Positions 19,614-26,999 of a stretch of 64,000 bases of DNA are shown one piece after another. The translations under genes were made by a program, and so were the position numbers. The notes under the pieces are model-generated. The model made no database searches, was not told the origin of the DNA, and saw nothing but the letters and a program-made list of their open reading frames with translations. Location of the stretch: the NCBI RefSeq assembly GCF_000350525.1, contig NZ_AOCN01000001.1, positions 1 to 64,000 on the forward strand. Reading direction: 5' to 3'. The DNA comes from Leucobacter salsicius M1-8. GTDB taxonomy: Bacteria > Actinomycetota > Actinomycetes > Actinomycetales > Microbacteriaceae. The first letter of the stretch is position 1. Each line of letters starts with the position of its first letter.

Positions 19614-20021
19614 CTACTGGGCCGATTTCATCATTTTGCGCGCGATTCGCCGATCGAGCCATTTCTTCACCACGAACGACATGATGATCCATCCACCGAG
19701 TGCCGTAATCACCCACACAATGAGTGGTGCTAACAGCCATGCATTGAGGCCATGAATTTCGATGCCGCCCTGGAACAGCGACGCGATCCACAGGGCGAGC
19801 AGCGTGGCAACGAGCCCAACGCCCCCAGCGAGTGGGGCCGCGTAGCGCTGGGCCAGGCTCAGGACGAACGGGCCGAGGATCGCGTGCGTTACAGTAAACA
19901 CTCCGACCGCCACCAGAAACCCGCCGACGTGCAGCGTGAATCCGGGCAGCGCGAACTGCGCCACGATCAACCCGACTGCCGACAGCACGAGCTGTGAAAG
20001 AACTTGAATCAGCAGTCTCAT
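19614..20021 (-). CDS. Small membrane protein of the 'phage holin IV' (DUF360-like) family
   Basis: A 135-residue protein with four hydrophobic segments and a basic C-terminus (KKWLDRRIARKMMKSAQ). The pattern LVLSAVGLIVAQFALPGF and ALGGWIIMSF fits the four-helix proteins named after mycobacterial phage holins, which are chromosomal proteins of unknown role in most actinobacteria. The ATG at 20021 is preceded by GGAGGG. No lysis or phage gene is nearby, so a holin function is doubtful. Confidence 0.8.
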   Translation of the reverse strand: MRLLIQVLSQLVLSAVGLIVAQFALPGFTLHVGGFLVAVGVFTVTHAILGPFVLSLAQRYAAPLAGGVGLVATLLALWIASLFQGGIEIHGLNAWLLAPLIVWVITALGGWIIMSFVVKKWLDRRIARKMMKSAQ

Positions 20022-20095
20022 GACGGCCCTCCGTTGGGTGTGATGTGGCGCAATCGGCCGATACTGCCAGGCTAGCGCAGCCTGCGGGCGGTCGC

Positions 20096-21277
20096 CTAGA
20101 GTTCGTCCGCGCGAGGACGGAACGGGCGGGCCGCGAGGTCGGGCCCGTCCCACACCTTGATGATGCCCCACGCGACGGCTGCGATCGGTACCGCGAGCAC
20201 GGCCCCCAGGATGCCGCTCAGCACAGTGCCGATAGTCAAGGCCAGCAGGATGACGAGGGAGTGCAGCTTCAGCGCGCGACCCATGAGTAGCGGCTGCAGC
20301 AGGTTGCCCTCGAGCTGGTTCACCAGCACCACGACGCCTACAACCACGATCGCACTGACCGGCCCGTTGGCGACGAGCGCCACGAGGGCGGCGAGCGTGC
20401 CGGCGAGGGTCGCACCGACAATCGGAATAAACGCGAGCATGAACACCAGCACCGACAGGGGCAGCGCGAGCGGCACCTGCAGGATCACCAGCCCGATACC
20501 AATACCGATGGCGTCGACCGCCGCAACCGCAGCGGTGCCGCGAATGTACGATCCGAGCGTCTGCACCGTCTTGGCGCCGGCACGCTCGGCGCGCGCAAGA
20601 CCTTCACCACGGAAGGGGCGCAGCATGAAGCGCCAAATCTGCGGGCCGTCCTTCAAAAAGAAGAACAGCACGACGACGAGCAACACGATCCCGGTCACAA
20701 AGTTTGTGACGACGCCCACCCCGGCGAGTGCACCCGAGCCGAACTGTGAGCTGGTGAGAAAGTCCACGACGGCGGTCTGCCATTCCTGAAGCTGCTCGGG
20801 GGAGGGCCAGAACGGCAGCTCGTGCCCCCAGGCCAGCACCTGCTGGAACCCCTCTTCCGCCTGTTTCGCGAGGTCGCTCCACTGATCCTGCACTGCCCAC
20901 ACGATGAGCCACCCGACACCGGTCAGCAGCAGCATGATCGCCAGCAACATGATCACGGTCGCCACCAAGGACGGCACCCCGCGGTCGCGCAGCCACCGCA
21001 TCACGGGGGCAAAGGTGCTCGCGAGGATCAGGGCGATCAGGATCGGAATCACGACCGTACTGAGCGAGCGCATGCCGATGATTGCGGCGGCGGTCAGAGC
21101 GAGCACGATGATGATCTGCAGCGAGCGTGTGGCCAGTAGCCCAAAGGTGTCGCTCCAGGCCCCGCTCACGCCGCCCCGTGCGGCGGCGTGAGATCCGGAT
21201 CCCCCGCTCCCCTCCTCTGCAAATTCGAGCCGCGCGACGCGCCGCTCAATGTCTTCTTGATTCCTTCGGAAGAACAT
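20096..21277 (-). CDS. AI-2E family transporter (PerM/YdiK-like)
   Basis: Membrane permease of 393 residues. Paired N-terminal helices (LSTVVIPILIALILASTFAPVMRWL), a soluble middle part, and the conserved C-terminal block VNQLEGNLLQPLLMGRALKLH with LGAVLAVPIAA are diagnostic of the family. Only a few members have been linked to AI-2 export or ion antiport, so the substrate is unknown. The first 45 residues are a charged, Ser/Gly-rich tail. A GAAAGG ribosome site precedes the ATG. Confidence 0.9.
   Translation of the reverse strand: MFFRRNQEDIERRVARLEFAEEGSGGSGSHAAARGGVSGAWSDTFGLLATRSLQIIIVLALTAAAIIGMRSLSTVVIPILIALILASTFAPVMRWLRDRGVPSLVATVIMLLAIMLLLTGVGWLIVWAVQDQWSDLAKQAEEGFQQVLAWGHELPFWPSPEQLQEWQTAVVDFLTSSQFGSGALAGVGVVTNFVTGIVLLVVVLFFFLKDGPQIWRFMLRPFRGEGLARAERAGAKTVQTLGSYIRGTAAVAAVDAIGIGIGLVILQVPLALPLSVLVFMLAFIPIVGATLAGTLAALVALVANGPVSAIVVVGVVVLVNQLEGNLLQPLLMGRALKLHSLVILLALTIGTVLSGILGAVLAVPIAAVAWGIIKVWDGPDLAARPFRPRADEL
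21192..21201. repeat. GATCCGGATC site 6
   Basis: Exact palindrome in the variable N-terminal tail of the AI-2E-family gene. It is the only coding copy read in another frame, giving Gly-Ser-Gly-Ser instead of Asp-Pro-Asp. Confidence 0.9.
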
Positions 21278-21316
21278 GGTGTGCCTTTCGTAGGTGCGCG
21301 GGAGGGGTAAAGCGTA

Positions 21317-22747
21317 CTAGCGCCGGGTGGCGCGCGCCGCGACGAACGCACGCAGGGCGGCCTCGTCGTTGCCCATCTCAGTGACGTGTTGCGGCAGCTC
21401 GAGCAGGCCTGCGAGATGCTCGGGGATGCCGAGGCGTTCGCCCGTCGCCTCAAATACGATCTCGGGGAACTTCTCGGGCTTCGCGGTCTCGAGTACGAGC
21501 ATGGGCACGCCGGGCTCGACGTGCTCGCGCGCCACCTTCACGCCGTCGGCCGTGTGCGGGTCGATGAGCGTGCCGGTCGACTCGAACACCGAGCGGATCG
21601 TGGCGACGCGGTCGGCGTGAGTCGAGGTGCCGCTCTGAAACCCAAACTCCGCAACGAAGCGGGGCACCTCGGTACGCAGGTCGATGCTGCCCGTCTCGTC
21701 GAGTTCGCGCCAGGCGGCGGCGAGCCGCTCGGGGTCGCGGCCCAGCAGGTCAAAGATGAAGCGCTCCAGGTTCGACGCCTTCGAAATGTCCATCGAGGGG
21801 CTCGAAGTGAGGTAGGTTTCTGCCGCCGCGCGGGGCGTATAAACGCCGGTGCGGAAGAAGCTGTCGAGCACGTTGTTCTCGTTTGCGGCGAGCACGAGAC
21901 GGCGTACCGGCAGGCCCATGCTCTTGGCGAGGTGGCCCGAGAGGATATTGCCGAAGTTACCCGAGGGCACCGTGAACGAGACCTCGTATGTGGCACGGTC
22001 GGCCGCATCGACGTCGTCGGTAGCGCGCAGCCACGCCCAGAAGTAGTACACCATCTGCGCCGAGATGCGGCCCAGGTTGATGGAGTTGACGGTACCCAGG
22101 TCGTGCTCCCGCTTGAACTCCAGGTCGCCCGAAAGCGCCTTGACGAGGTTCTGGCAGTCGTCGAAAACACCCTCCACGGCAATGTTGTGGATGTTGTCGT
22201 CGGTGAGCGAGTACATCTGGGCGCGCTGAAAGTCGCTCATGCGACCCTGCGGCGACAGCATGAACACGGAGATGCCGTGCTTGCCGCGCAGTGCGTACTC
22301 GGCGGCCGATCCGGTGTCCCCCGAGGTCGCCCCCACGATGTTGAGCGCACGGTCGGCGGTCGCGAGCACGTGCTCGAGCGCCTGCCCGAGAAACTGCATC
22401 GCCATGTCCTTGAACGCGAGCGTCGGGCCCTCGGAGAGACCCACGAGCGAGATGTCGCCCTCGAGGTGCGTCACCGGAACGATGGCTTCGTGCACGAAGT
22501 TCTCGGTGCTATAAGCCGCGTGGCACATGCGCGACAGGTCCTCGCGCGCGATGTCGGTGGCGTAGAGCCCAAGAATCTCGGTGGCGAGCTCGGGGTAGCT
22601 CAGGTCCCGCCAGGCCTCGATCTGCGCGGCGGAGACCGCGGGGACAGTTTCAGGAACCACGAGCCCGCCATCGGTGGCAAGCCCCTCGAGGAGAATCTCG
22701 CCGTACGATGCGGACGTCATGCCGCCGCGGGTGGAAAAGTACTTCAC
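21317..22747 (-). CDS. thrC: Threonine synthase (ThrC)
   Basis: PLP enzyme (fold type II) that turns O-phosphohomoserine into threonine. At 476 residues it belongs to the longer class. MKYFSTRGG at the start, the Schiff-base Lys in LAFKDMAMQFLGQ near 112, GDTGSAAEYAL and FTVPSGNFGNILSG for phosphate binding, and SSPSMDISKASNLERF are all in place. AAGGAG precedes the ATG by eight or nine bases. Confidence 0.96.
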   Translation of the reverse strand: MKYFSTRGGMTSASYGEILLEGLATDGGLVVPETVPAVSAAQIEAWRDLSYPELATEILGLYATDIAREDLSRMCHAAYSTENFVHEAIVPVTHLEGDISLVGLSEGPTLAFKDMAMQFLGQALEHVLATADRALNIVGATSGDTGSAAEYALRGKHGISVFMLSPQGRMSDFQRAQMYSLTDDNIHNIAVEGVFDDCQNLVKALSGDLEFKREHDLGTVNSINLGRISAQMVYYFWAWLRATDDVDAADRATYEVSFTVPSGNFGNILSGHLAKSMGLPVRRLVLAANENNVLDSFFRTGVYTPRAAAETYLTSSPSMDISKASNLERFIFDLLGRDPERLAAAWRELDETGSIDLRTEVPRFVAEFGFQSGTSTHADRVATIRSVFESTGTLIDPHTADGVKVAREHVEPGVPMLVLETAKPEKFPEIVFEATGERLGIPEHLAGLLELPQHVTEMGNDEAALRAFVAARATRR

Positions 22748-22945
22748 CTGTGCTCCTTTGGATCGCTCCCCGAAATCGGGATAACTCTCTCATTCTGCCA
22801 TCTGTCGCCGCTCGGCCCGGCCATGTGTCGCGAAGTGCGGCGTTCTTTGCGATTCGAGGCGCGCCCTGGCACGGTTCGCGCTATCGTTTGCTGCACACGG
22901 TTTCGGCCACTCTTTCACTCTTCACACACGAATTGGGGACACCAG

Positions 22946-23326
22946 ATGTTCAAGGGATTCAAAGAATTCTTGCTGCGCGGTAATGTCGTTGATCTCGCGG
23001 TCGCGGTTGTTATCGGCGCTGCGTTTAACGCCGTCGTTCAAAAGGTGGTCGATTCGCTGATCACGCCGATCATCGGCATGTTCTTCCAGGCGGACTCGCT
23101 CGATACCGCACTGATGATCCAGCTGCCCGGTGGCGGTGCGATCGGGCTCGGCGCGGTGATCGGCGCAGTCCTGAACTTCGTGATCGTCGCGGCCATCGTC
23201 TATTTCGTATTCGTGCTGCCCATGAACAAGATGCGCAAGCCCGCTCCCGAGGTCGAGGCTGGCCCCACCCAGGAAGAGCTCCTGGCCGAGATTCGCGATC
23301 TGCTGCGCACGCAGCAGAAGAGCTAA
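22946..23326 (+). CDS. mscL: Large-conductance mechanosensitive channel (MscL)
   Basis: Homopentameric membrane safety valve that opens under hypo-osmotic tension. The 126-residue chain has the usual two helices: GNVVDLAVAVVIGAAFNAVV (TM1, with the gate) and AVLNFVIVAAIVYFVFV (TM2), then the cytoplasmic helix EELLAEIRDLLRTQ. A GGGGA sequence precedes the ATG. It is a single gene flanked by thrC (divergent) and a dipeptidase gene (convergent). Confidence 0.97.
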   Translation: MFKGFKEFLLRGNVVDLAVAVVIGAAFNAVVQKVVDSLITPIIGMFFQADSLDTALMIQLPGGGAIGLGAVIGAVLNFVIVAAIVYFVFVLPMNKMRKPAPEVEAGPTQEELLAEIRDLLRTQQKS

Positions 23327-23360
23327 CTCGCTGTATTTGGCGCCCGAGGGCCCCAAATGA

Positions 23361-23399
23361 CGGCGGGGCCGGATCACCTATCGTGATCCGGCCCCGCCG
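23361..23399. terminator. Bidirectional terminator between mscL and dipeptidase
   Basis: Perfect 17-bp stem (23361-23377 with 23383-23399) and a 5-nt loop, followed by TTTCTGTC on the mscL side. Confidence 0.88.
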
Positions 23400-23434
23400 T
23401 TTCTGTCTCTCTGGGCAGTTGGGTGCCCGCGTGA

Positions 23435-24874
23435 CTAGCCCTCGCGGGTGTCGAGACGCGCGAGGAACAGCGCCTCGGTGAGCACCGACTTGCGGAACGA
23501 TTCGATGTGCAGCGATTCGTTGGGGCTGTGCGCTCGACCGTCGGGGTCTTCGACGCCCGTGACAAGAATCTGCGCTTCGGGGAACTCGCTGACCAGCTCG
23601 GCGATGAACGGGATCGACCCGCCCACGCCCATGTCGACCGGGGCCTTATCCCAGGCGTCAGCCATGGCCTGGCGCACCTCGGCAACGGCCCAGCCGCTCG
23701 TGTCGACGAGGAAGGCCTGTCCCAGGCCAGCATCCTCGAACGTGAGCTTGGCGCCGTACGGGGCACGAGCTTCAAGGTGTCGCTTGATGGCGTCATAGGC
23801 CGCATCGGGGTCCTGGCCCGGCGCGATACGGGCGCTGATGCGCACGAGCGTCGAGGGAATGAGCGTGTTCGACGCATTCGCGATGTTGGGCGCGTCGATA
23901 CCGGTGATCGAGACGGACGGCTTCGCCCAGATGCGCGACAGGATCTCGCCGCGCCCGATGGGGGTCACGCCGGGCAGCAGGCCCGACTCCTCACGCAGAC
24001 GCGCCTCATCGTAGGGCGGCGAGGCGATCTCGGCCTCGGTGAGGCCCTCCACCGCAACGGCACCGTCGGCATCCCAGAGCGTGTCGAGCAGGCGCACCGT
24101 TGCCATCATGGCGTCGGGCACCGATCCGCCGAACATGCCCGAGTGCGAGGCGTGTGCCAGGGTCTCGACCCGCAGGTTGAAGGCAACGGCACCGCGCAGG
24201 GCGACCGTGAGCGCGGGGGTCTCGGAGTCCCAGTTACCCGAGTCGGCGACAATGATCGCGTCGGCCGCGAGTAGCTCGCGGTTCTCGCGTAGGAAGCTGC
24301 CGAAGGACTGCGACGCCCACTCCTCCTCCCCCTCGATGAAGAGGGCGATGCCGAGGTCGAGCTCGCGGCCCTCGGACTTGGCGGTGTCCACGAGCGCGCG
24401 AATCGCGCCGATGTGGGCCATCACGCCGGCCTTGTCATCGGCAGCGCCGCGACCGTACAGCCGGCCGTTGCGTTCGGTCGGCTCGAAGGCCGGGCTGTCC
24501 CAGTCCTCGTCCTTGCCGGGAGGCTGCACGTCGTGGTGCGCGTACAGCAGCACGGTGGGGCGTCCGTTGCGGGGTTCGCGGCGCGCCACGACGGCGGGCT
24601 GGCCGTACTGGGTTTCCGTTGCACCCTCGGGCTGCACATCGAGCGGGGCACGGCGCACGTCGACCTCATCGAAGATGCCGATCTCGCGCAGCATCTCGGC
24701 GATGTCGGCCGAGCTGCGCTGCAGGTGCTCGTGGTTGAACGACGGCCACGAGACTGACGGGATGCGCACGAGGCGCTCGAGATCCGAGATAGTGCTCGCG
24801 AAGTTGTCGCTGACGTGGGCGCGGATCGCGGCTTCGGTCTGCGTGGTGGCGTTGGAAGTGGCTTCGGTGGCCAT
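23435..24874 (-). CDS. M20-family dipeptidase
   Basis: Zinc metallopeptidase of 479 residues with the M20 signatures: metal ligand LLYAHHDVQPPG near 110, catalytic DDKAGVMAHIGA near 147, the EGEEEWAS pair of Glu residues near 179, and a C-terminal metal His in AHSPNESLHIESF. The dimerisation domain spans about 210-360. It probably hydrolyses dipeptides from uptake or peptide turnover in the cytosol. An AGGAGA site precedes the ATG. Confidence 0.92.
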   Translation of the reverse strand: MATEATSNATTQTEAAIRAHVSDNFASTISDLERLVRIPSVSWPSFNHEHLQRSSADIAEMLREIGIFDEVDVRRAPLDVQPEGATETQYGQPAVVARREPRNGRPTVLLYAHHDVQPPGKDEDWDSPAFEPTERNGRLYGRGAADDKAGVMAHIGAIRALVDTAKSEGRELDLGIALFIEGEEEWASQSFGSFLRENRELLAADAIIVADSGNWDSETPALTVALRGAVAFNLRVETLAHASHSGMFGGSVPDAMMATVRLLDTLWDADGAVAVEGLTEAEIASPPYDEARLREESGLLPGVTPIGRGEILSRIWAKPSVSITGIDAPNIANASNTLIPSTLVRISARIAPGQDPDAAYDAIKRHLEARAPYGAKLTFEDAGLGQAFLVDTSGWAVAEVRQAMADAWDKAPVDMGVGGSIPFIAELVSEFPEAQILVTGVEDPDGRAHSPNESLHIESFRKSVLTEALFLARLDTREG

Positions 24875-24967
24875 GCGTCGTCTCCTTATGAGGTGCGCGG
24901 GTGAGGATTCGGCGGGGCGAGAGACGCCCCCGTGCCCGTGTCGGGCTGCGGGTTCAGCCTAGCGGCG

Positions 24968-25717
24968 CTACTCGTGGGCGGCCCGGGCCGCCATGCGGTC
25001 GACCGCAAGACGCAGCGCGCGATCCGGATCAACGCCCGCCGCATTTGCCCGCGTTACGAGCGCGAGCATCGCGTCCCCGATCCCGGCCTCCGCAAGCCGC
25101 TGCCCATCGGGGCCGATGACCGCGGTGAACGGATCCTCGTGCGTGCCCTCGAGCGCACTCGGATCGATGAGCCGGGCCCGTTTGAGCCGCTCCACGACCT
25201 TCGCAGCGCGCGCCAGCGACGGCATGCCCGCCGGCACTCCCTCGAGCGGGCTGCGCGAGCCCCGGGTCTCCCCTGCCGCGTCCTCCTTGAGGCGCTCCCA
25301 CTCGGCCTCAAGCTCTTCGAGCGACATGTAGCCGCGCTCGCCAAACACGTGCGGGTGGCGGGCGATGAGCTTCTGGTTCAGGGAGCGGGCGACCGTGTCG
25401 AGGTCGTAGCCCTCGCCGTCGCGCTCGGCGATCGCCGCGTGAAACAGCACTTGGTAGAGCACGTCGCCCAGCTCTGAACGCACCTCTTCGGCGGGGAGCC
25501 CCCGCTCGATCGCATCGATCAGCTCGGCAGTTTCCTCGACGAGATACGGAGTGAGCGATTCATGAGTTTGAGCTTCGTGCCAAGCGCACCCGCCCGGCGA
25601 CACCATGGTGCGCACCGTCTCGCGGAGCGCGAGCAGCGGGTCGTCGTCTCCCACGGGAGACGTAGCCAGCGGGGTCGGCTCGGGCGGTCGGTCTGGACTT
25701 CTGTGGTCAGTCGCCAT
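24968..25717 (-). CDS. mazG: Nucleoside triphosphate pyrophosphohydrolase (MazG)
   Basis: House-cleaning pyrophosphatase of 249 residues that hydrolyses (aberrant) NTPs to NMP and PPi. CAWHEAQTHESLTPYLVEE, AELIDAIE and ELGDVLYQVLFHA provide the Mg-binding E-E-x-D pattern of the first MazG domain; the second half is shorter and more divergent. The usual CPWD motif is altered to CAWH. Start at 25717 (MATDHR); a TAGTGT box ends seven bases before it. In mycobacteria mazG lies next to mfd; here two lipoprotein genes sit between. Confidence 0.9.
   Translation of the reverse strand: MATDHRSPDRPPEPTPLATSPVGDDDPLLALRETVRTMVSPGGCAWHEAQTHESLTPYLVEETAELIDAIERGLPAEEVRSELGDVLYQVLFHAAIAERDGEGYDLDTVARSLNQKLIARHPHVFGERGYMSLEELEAEWERLKEDAAGETRGSRSPLEGVPAGMPSLARAAKVVERLKRARLIDPSALEGTHEDPFTAVIGPDGQRLAEAGIGDAMLALVTRANAAGVDPDRALRLAVDRMAARAAHE
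25021..25030. repeat. GATCCGGATC site 7
   Basis: Exact palindrome near the 3' end of mazG, coding Asp-Pro-Asp in AAGVDPDRALR. No further exact copy occurs for the next 19.5 kb. Confidence 0.9.
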
Positions 25718-25724
25718 ACAAAAA

Positions 25725-25730
25725 ACACTA
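25725..25730 (-). promoter_or_regulatory. Leaderless -10 box of mazG
   Basis: TAGTGT on the minus strand, seven bases before the ATG, with only T-rich sequence between and no ribosome site. Confidence 0.5.
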
Positions 25731-25738
25731 GCCCGCCA

Positions 25739-25755
25739 CACGGCTGTTAGCCTTT
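25739..25755 (+). promoter_or_regulatory. Promoter of lipoprotein gene 1
   Basis: ACGGCTGTTAGCCTT contains an extended -10 (TGT-TAGCCT at 25748-25753), leaving a leader of roughly 55-60 bases. The same 15-base word precedes lipoprotein gene 2. Confidence 0.55.
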
Positions 25756-25815
25756 GATTCGTACATCGAACGCTCAGACAACTCGTCTCCATAGACATCG
25801 GGGAACCAGCCGCAC

Positions 25816-26301
25816 ATGCTGAATTGCAAGACCATCACCCGCGTTACGGGCGCCCTCGGCGTGGCAGCTCTCGCACTCAGCCTCGCAGCGTGCTCGGGCG
25901 GTCAAAGCGTGGCTGAGGCCTGCCAGATTGCACAGGACTCAATAGCTCAAGCGAGTGATCAAGTGGACCAACTCATGTCGGAAGCCGTGTCGGGCGGCGG
26001 CACGATGAAGGATCTGGTTGACCCGCTGAATGATGCGCTGGATGGTGCCGAGAAGAAGGTCACCAATCCCGAGGTGTCCGCCGCGCTCAAATCCATGAAT
26101 AGTGAGTTTGTGCGCCTGGGCGATCTACTGGAAGGTGTACCGCTGCCCGACACGCAAGATATTGATCCGGACGCTGCGGCTACGCCCGAGGAACTCAAGA
26201 CCGAAGAAGCTCTCGAGGCAATCAGTGGTGAGCTCGAGAAACGAAATGCAGCACTCGAACAGGCCGACATGCAGCTGCAGGAACTCTGCGGCGCGAGCTA
26301 G
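25816..26301 (+). CDS. Putative lipoprotein, paralogue 1
   Basis: Exported lipoprotein of 161 residues: signal peptide, then lipobox LAACSGG with the lipidated Cys near 26. The mature part is acidic and mostly helical, with the only other Cys residues in EACQIA near 36 and in LQELCGAS at the end, which could form a disulfide. It shares SLAACSGGQSVAEAC and the overall layout with the next gene. No known domain is recognised. Function unknown; surface location on the outer face of the membrane is inferred from the lipobox. Confidence 0.88.
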   Translation: MLNCKTITRVTGALGVAALALSLAACSGGQSVAEACQIAQDSIAQASDQVDQLMSEAVSGGGTMKDLVDPLNDALDGAEKKVTNPEVSAALKSMNSEFVRLGDLLEGVPLPDTQDIDPDAAATPEELKTEEALEAISGELEKRNAALEQADMQLQELCGAS

Positions 26302-26358
26302 CGCGGTTCGTACGCGCGCGAACGATAGGCAACATGTGCTGCGGGCTACTCCTGCGAA

Positions 26359-26373
26359 ACGGCTGTTAGCCTT
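26359..26373 (+). promoter_or_regulatory. Promoter of lipoprotein gene 2
   Basis: Second copy of ACGGCTGTTAGCCTT, with -10 TAGCCT at 26367-26372 and a similar leader length, so the duplication included the promoter. Confidence 0.55.
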
Positions 26374-26436
26374 GAACTGCACACCGATCATTCAGAGAGT
26401 GCACGATCTCGTGCCCCCCAAGGAGTCTCAAAACCT

Positions 26437-26922
26437 ATGTCGATTAGCAAGACCACCTCAAGGTTCGCCGGCGTACTCGGCGCAGCAGCCCTCGTGTTCA
26501 GCCTCGCAGCATGCTCGGGTGGCCAGAGCGTCGCTGAGGCGTGCAAAGTTGCAGAGAAGACCGTGTCTGAGGCCCAGGCCGACATGGAGACCGCTGTTAC
26601 CGAGGCCATGTCGGGTGAGGGCAACTTCAGCGACCTGTTCACAGGCGTCAACGATGCCCTGGTGAAGGCAGAAAAGGAAGTTCAGAACGCCGAGGTCTCC
26701 GACGCACTCAAGGGCATCTCAACTGACTTCAGCAAGGTTGGCGAGGTCTTCAAGGACTTCAAGATGCCTTCGATGGACGACATCGACTACACCGATCCCG
26801 AGGCAATGGCTGAGCTCGAGGCAATGAGCGCTGAGCTCGAGGCCAAGAGTGGCGAGCTCGAGGAGCTCTCGGCCTCGCTCGAGAAGTCGAGCACCAAGCT
26901 GCAGGATCTCTGCAACATCTAA
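26437..26922 (+). CDS. Putative lipoprotein, paralogue 2
   Basis: Same length (161 residues) and plan as the preceding gene: signal peptide, lipobox LAACSGG, EACKVAEK with a conserved Cys near 36, and terminal LQDLCNI. The C-terminal third is a Glu-rich heptad-like segment (ELEAMSAELEAKSGELEELS), probably a coiled coil. An AAGGAG site lies 13 bases before the ATG. Tandem duplication followed by divergence in the middle region is the simplest history. Confidence 0.88.
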   Translation: MSISKTTSRFAGVLGAAALVFSLAACSGGQSVAEACKVAEKTVSEAQADMETAVTEAMSGEGNFSDLFTGVNDALVKAEKEVQNAEVSDALKGISTDFSKVGEVFKDFKMPSMDDIDYTDPEAMAELEAMSAELEAKSGELEELSASLEKSSTKLQDLCNI

Positions 26923-26960
26923 GTTGCACACCAGGCACGGTCACTTTGGCCGTGAGCGAA

Positions 26961-26994
26961 TGAGGCGGGTCACACTCGGGTGTGACCCGCCTCA
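26961..26994. terminator. Hairpin terminator between lipoprotein 2 and mfd
   Basis: Perfect 15-bp stem TGAGGCGGGTCACAC / GTGTGACCCGCCTCA with a TCGG loop, followed by GACGTTT. It serves the convergent pair. Confidence 0.85.
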
Positions 26995-26999
26995 GACGT

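Noticed and set aside
19614-20021. Prophage remnant suggested by a holin-family protein
   Set aside because: No integrase, lysin or structural phage gene is near. This family is common as a chromosomal membrane protein in actinobacteria.
21386-22945. Long plus-strand frame running from opposite thrC into mscL
   Set aside because: Only the last 126 codons are MscL, with their own ribosome site. The rest is antisense to thrC and has no recognisable protein features.
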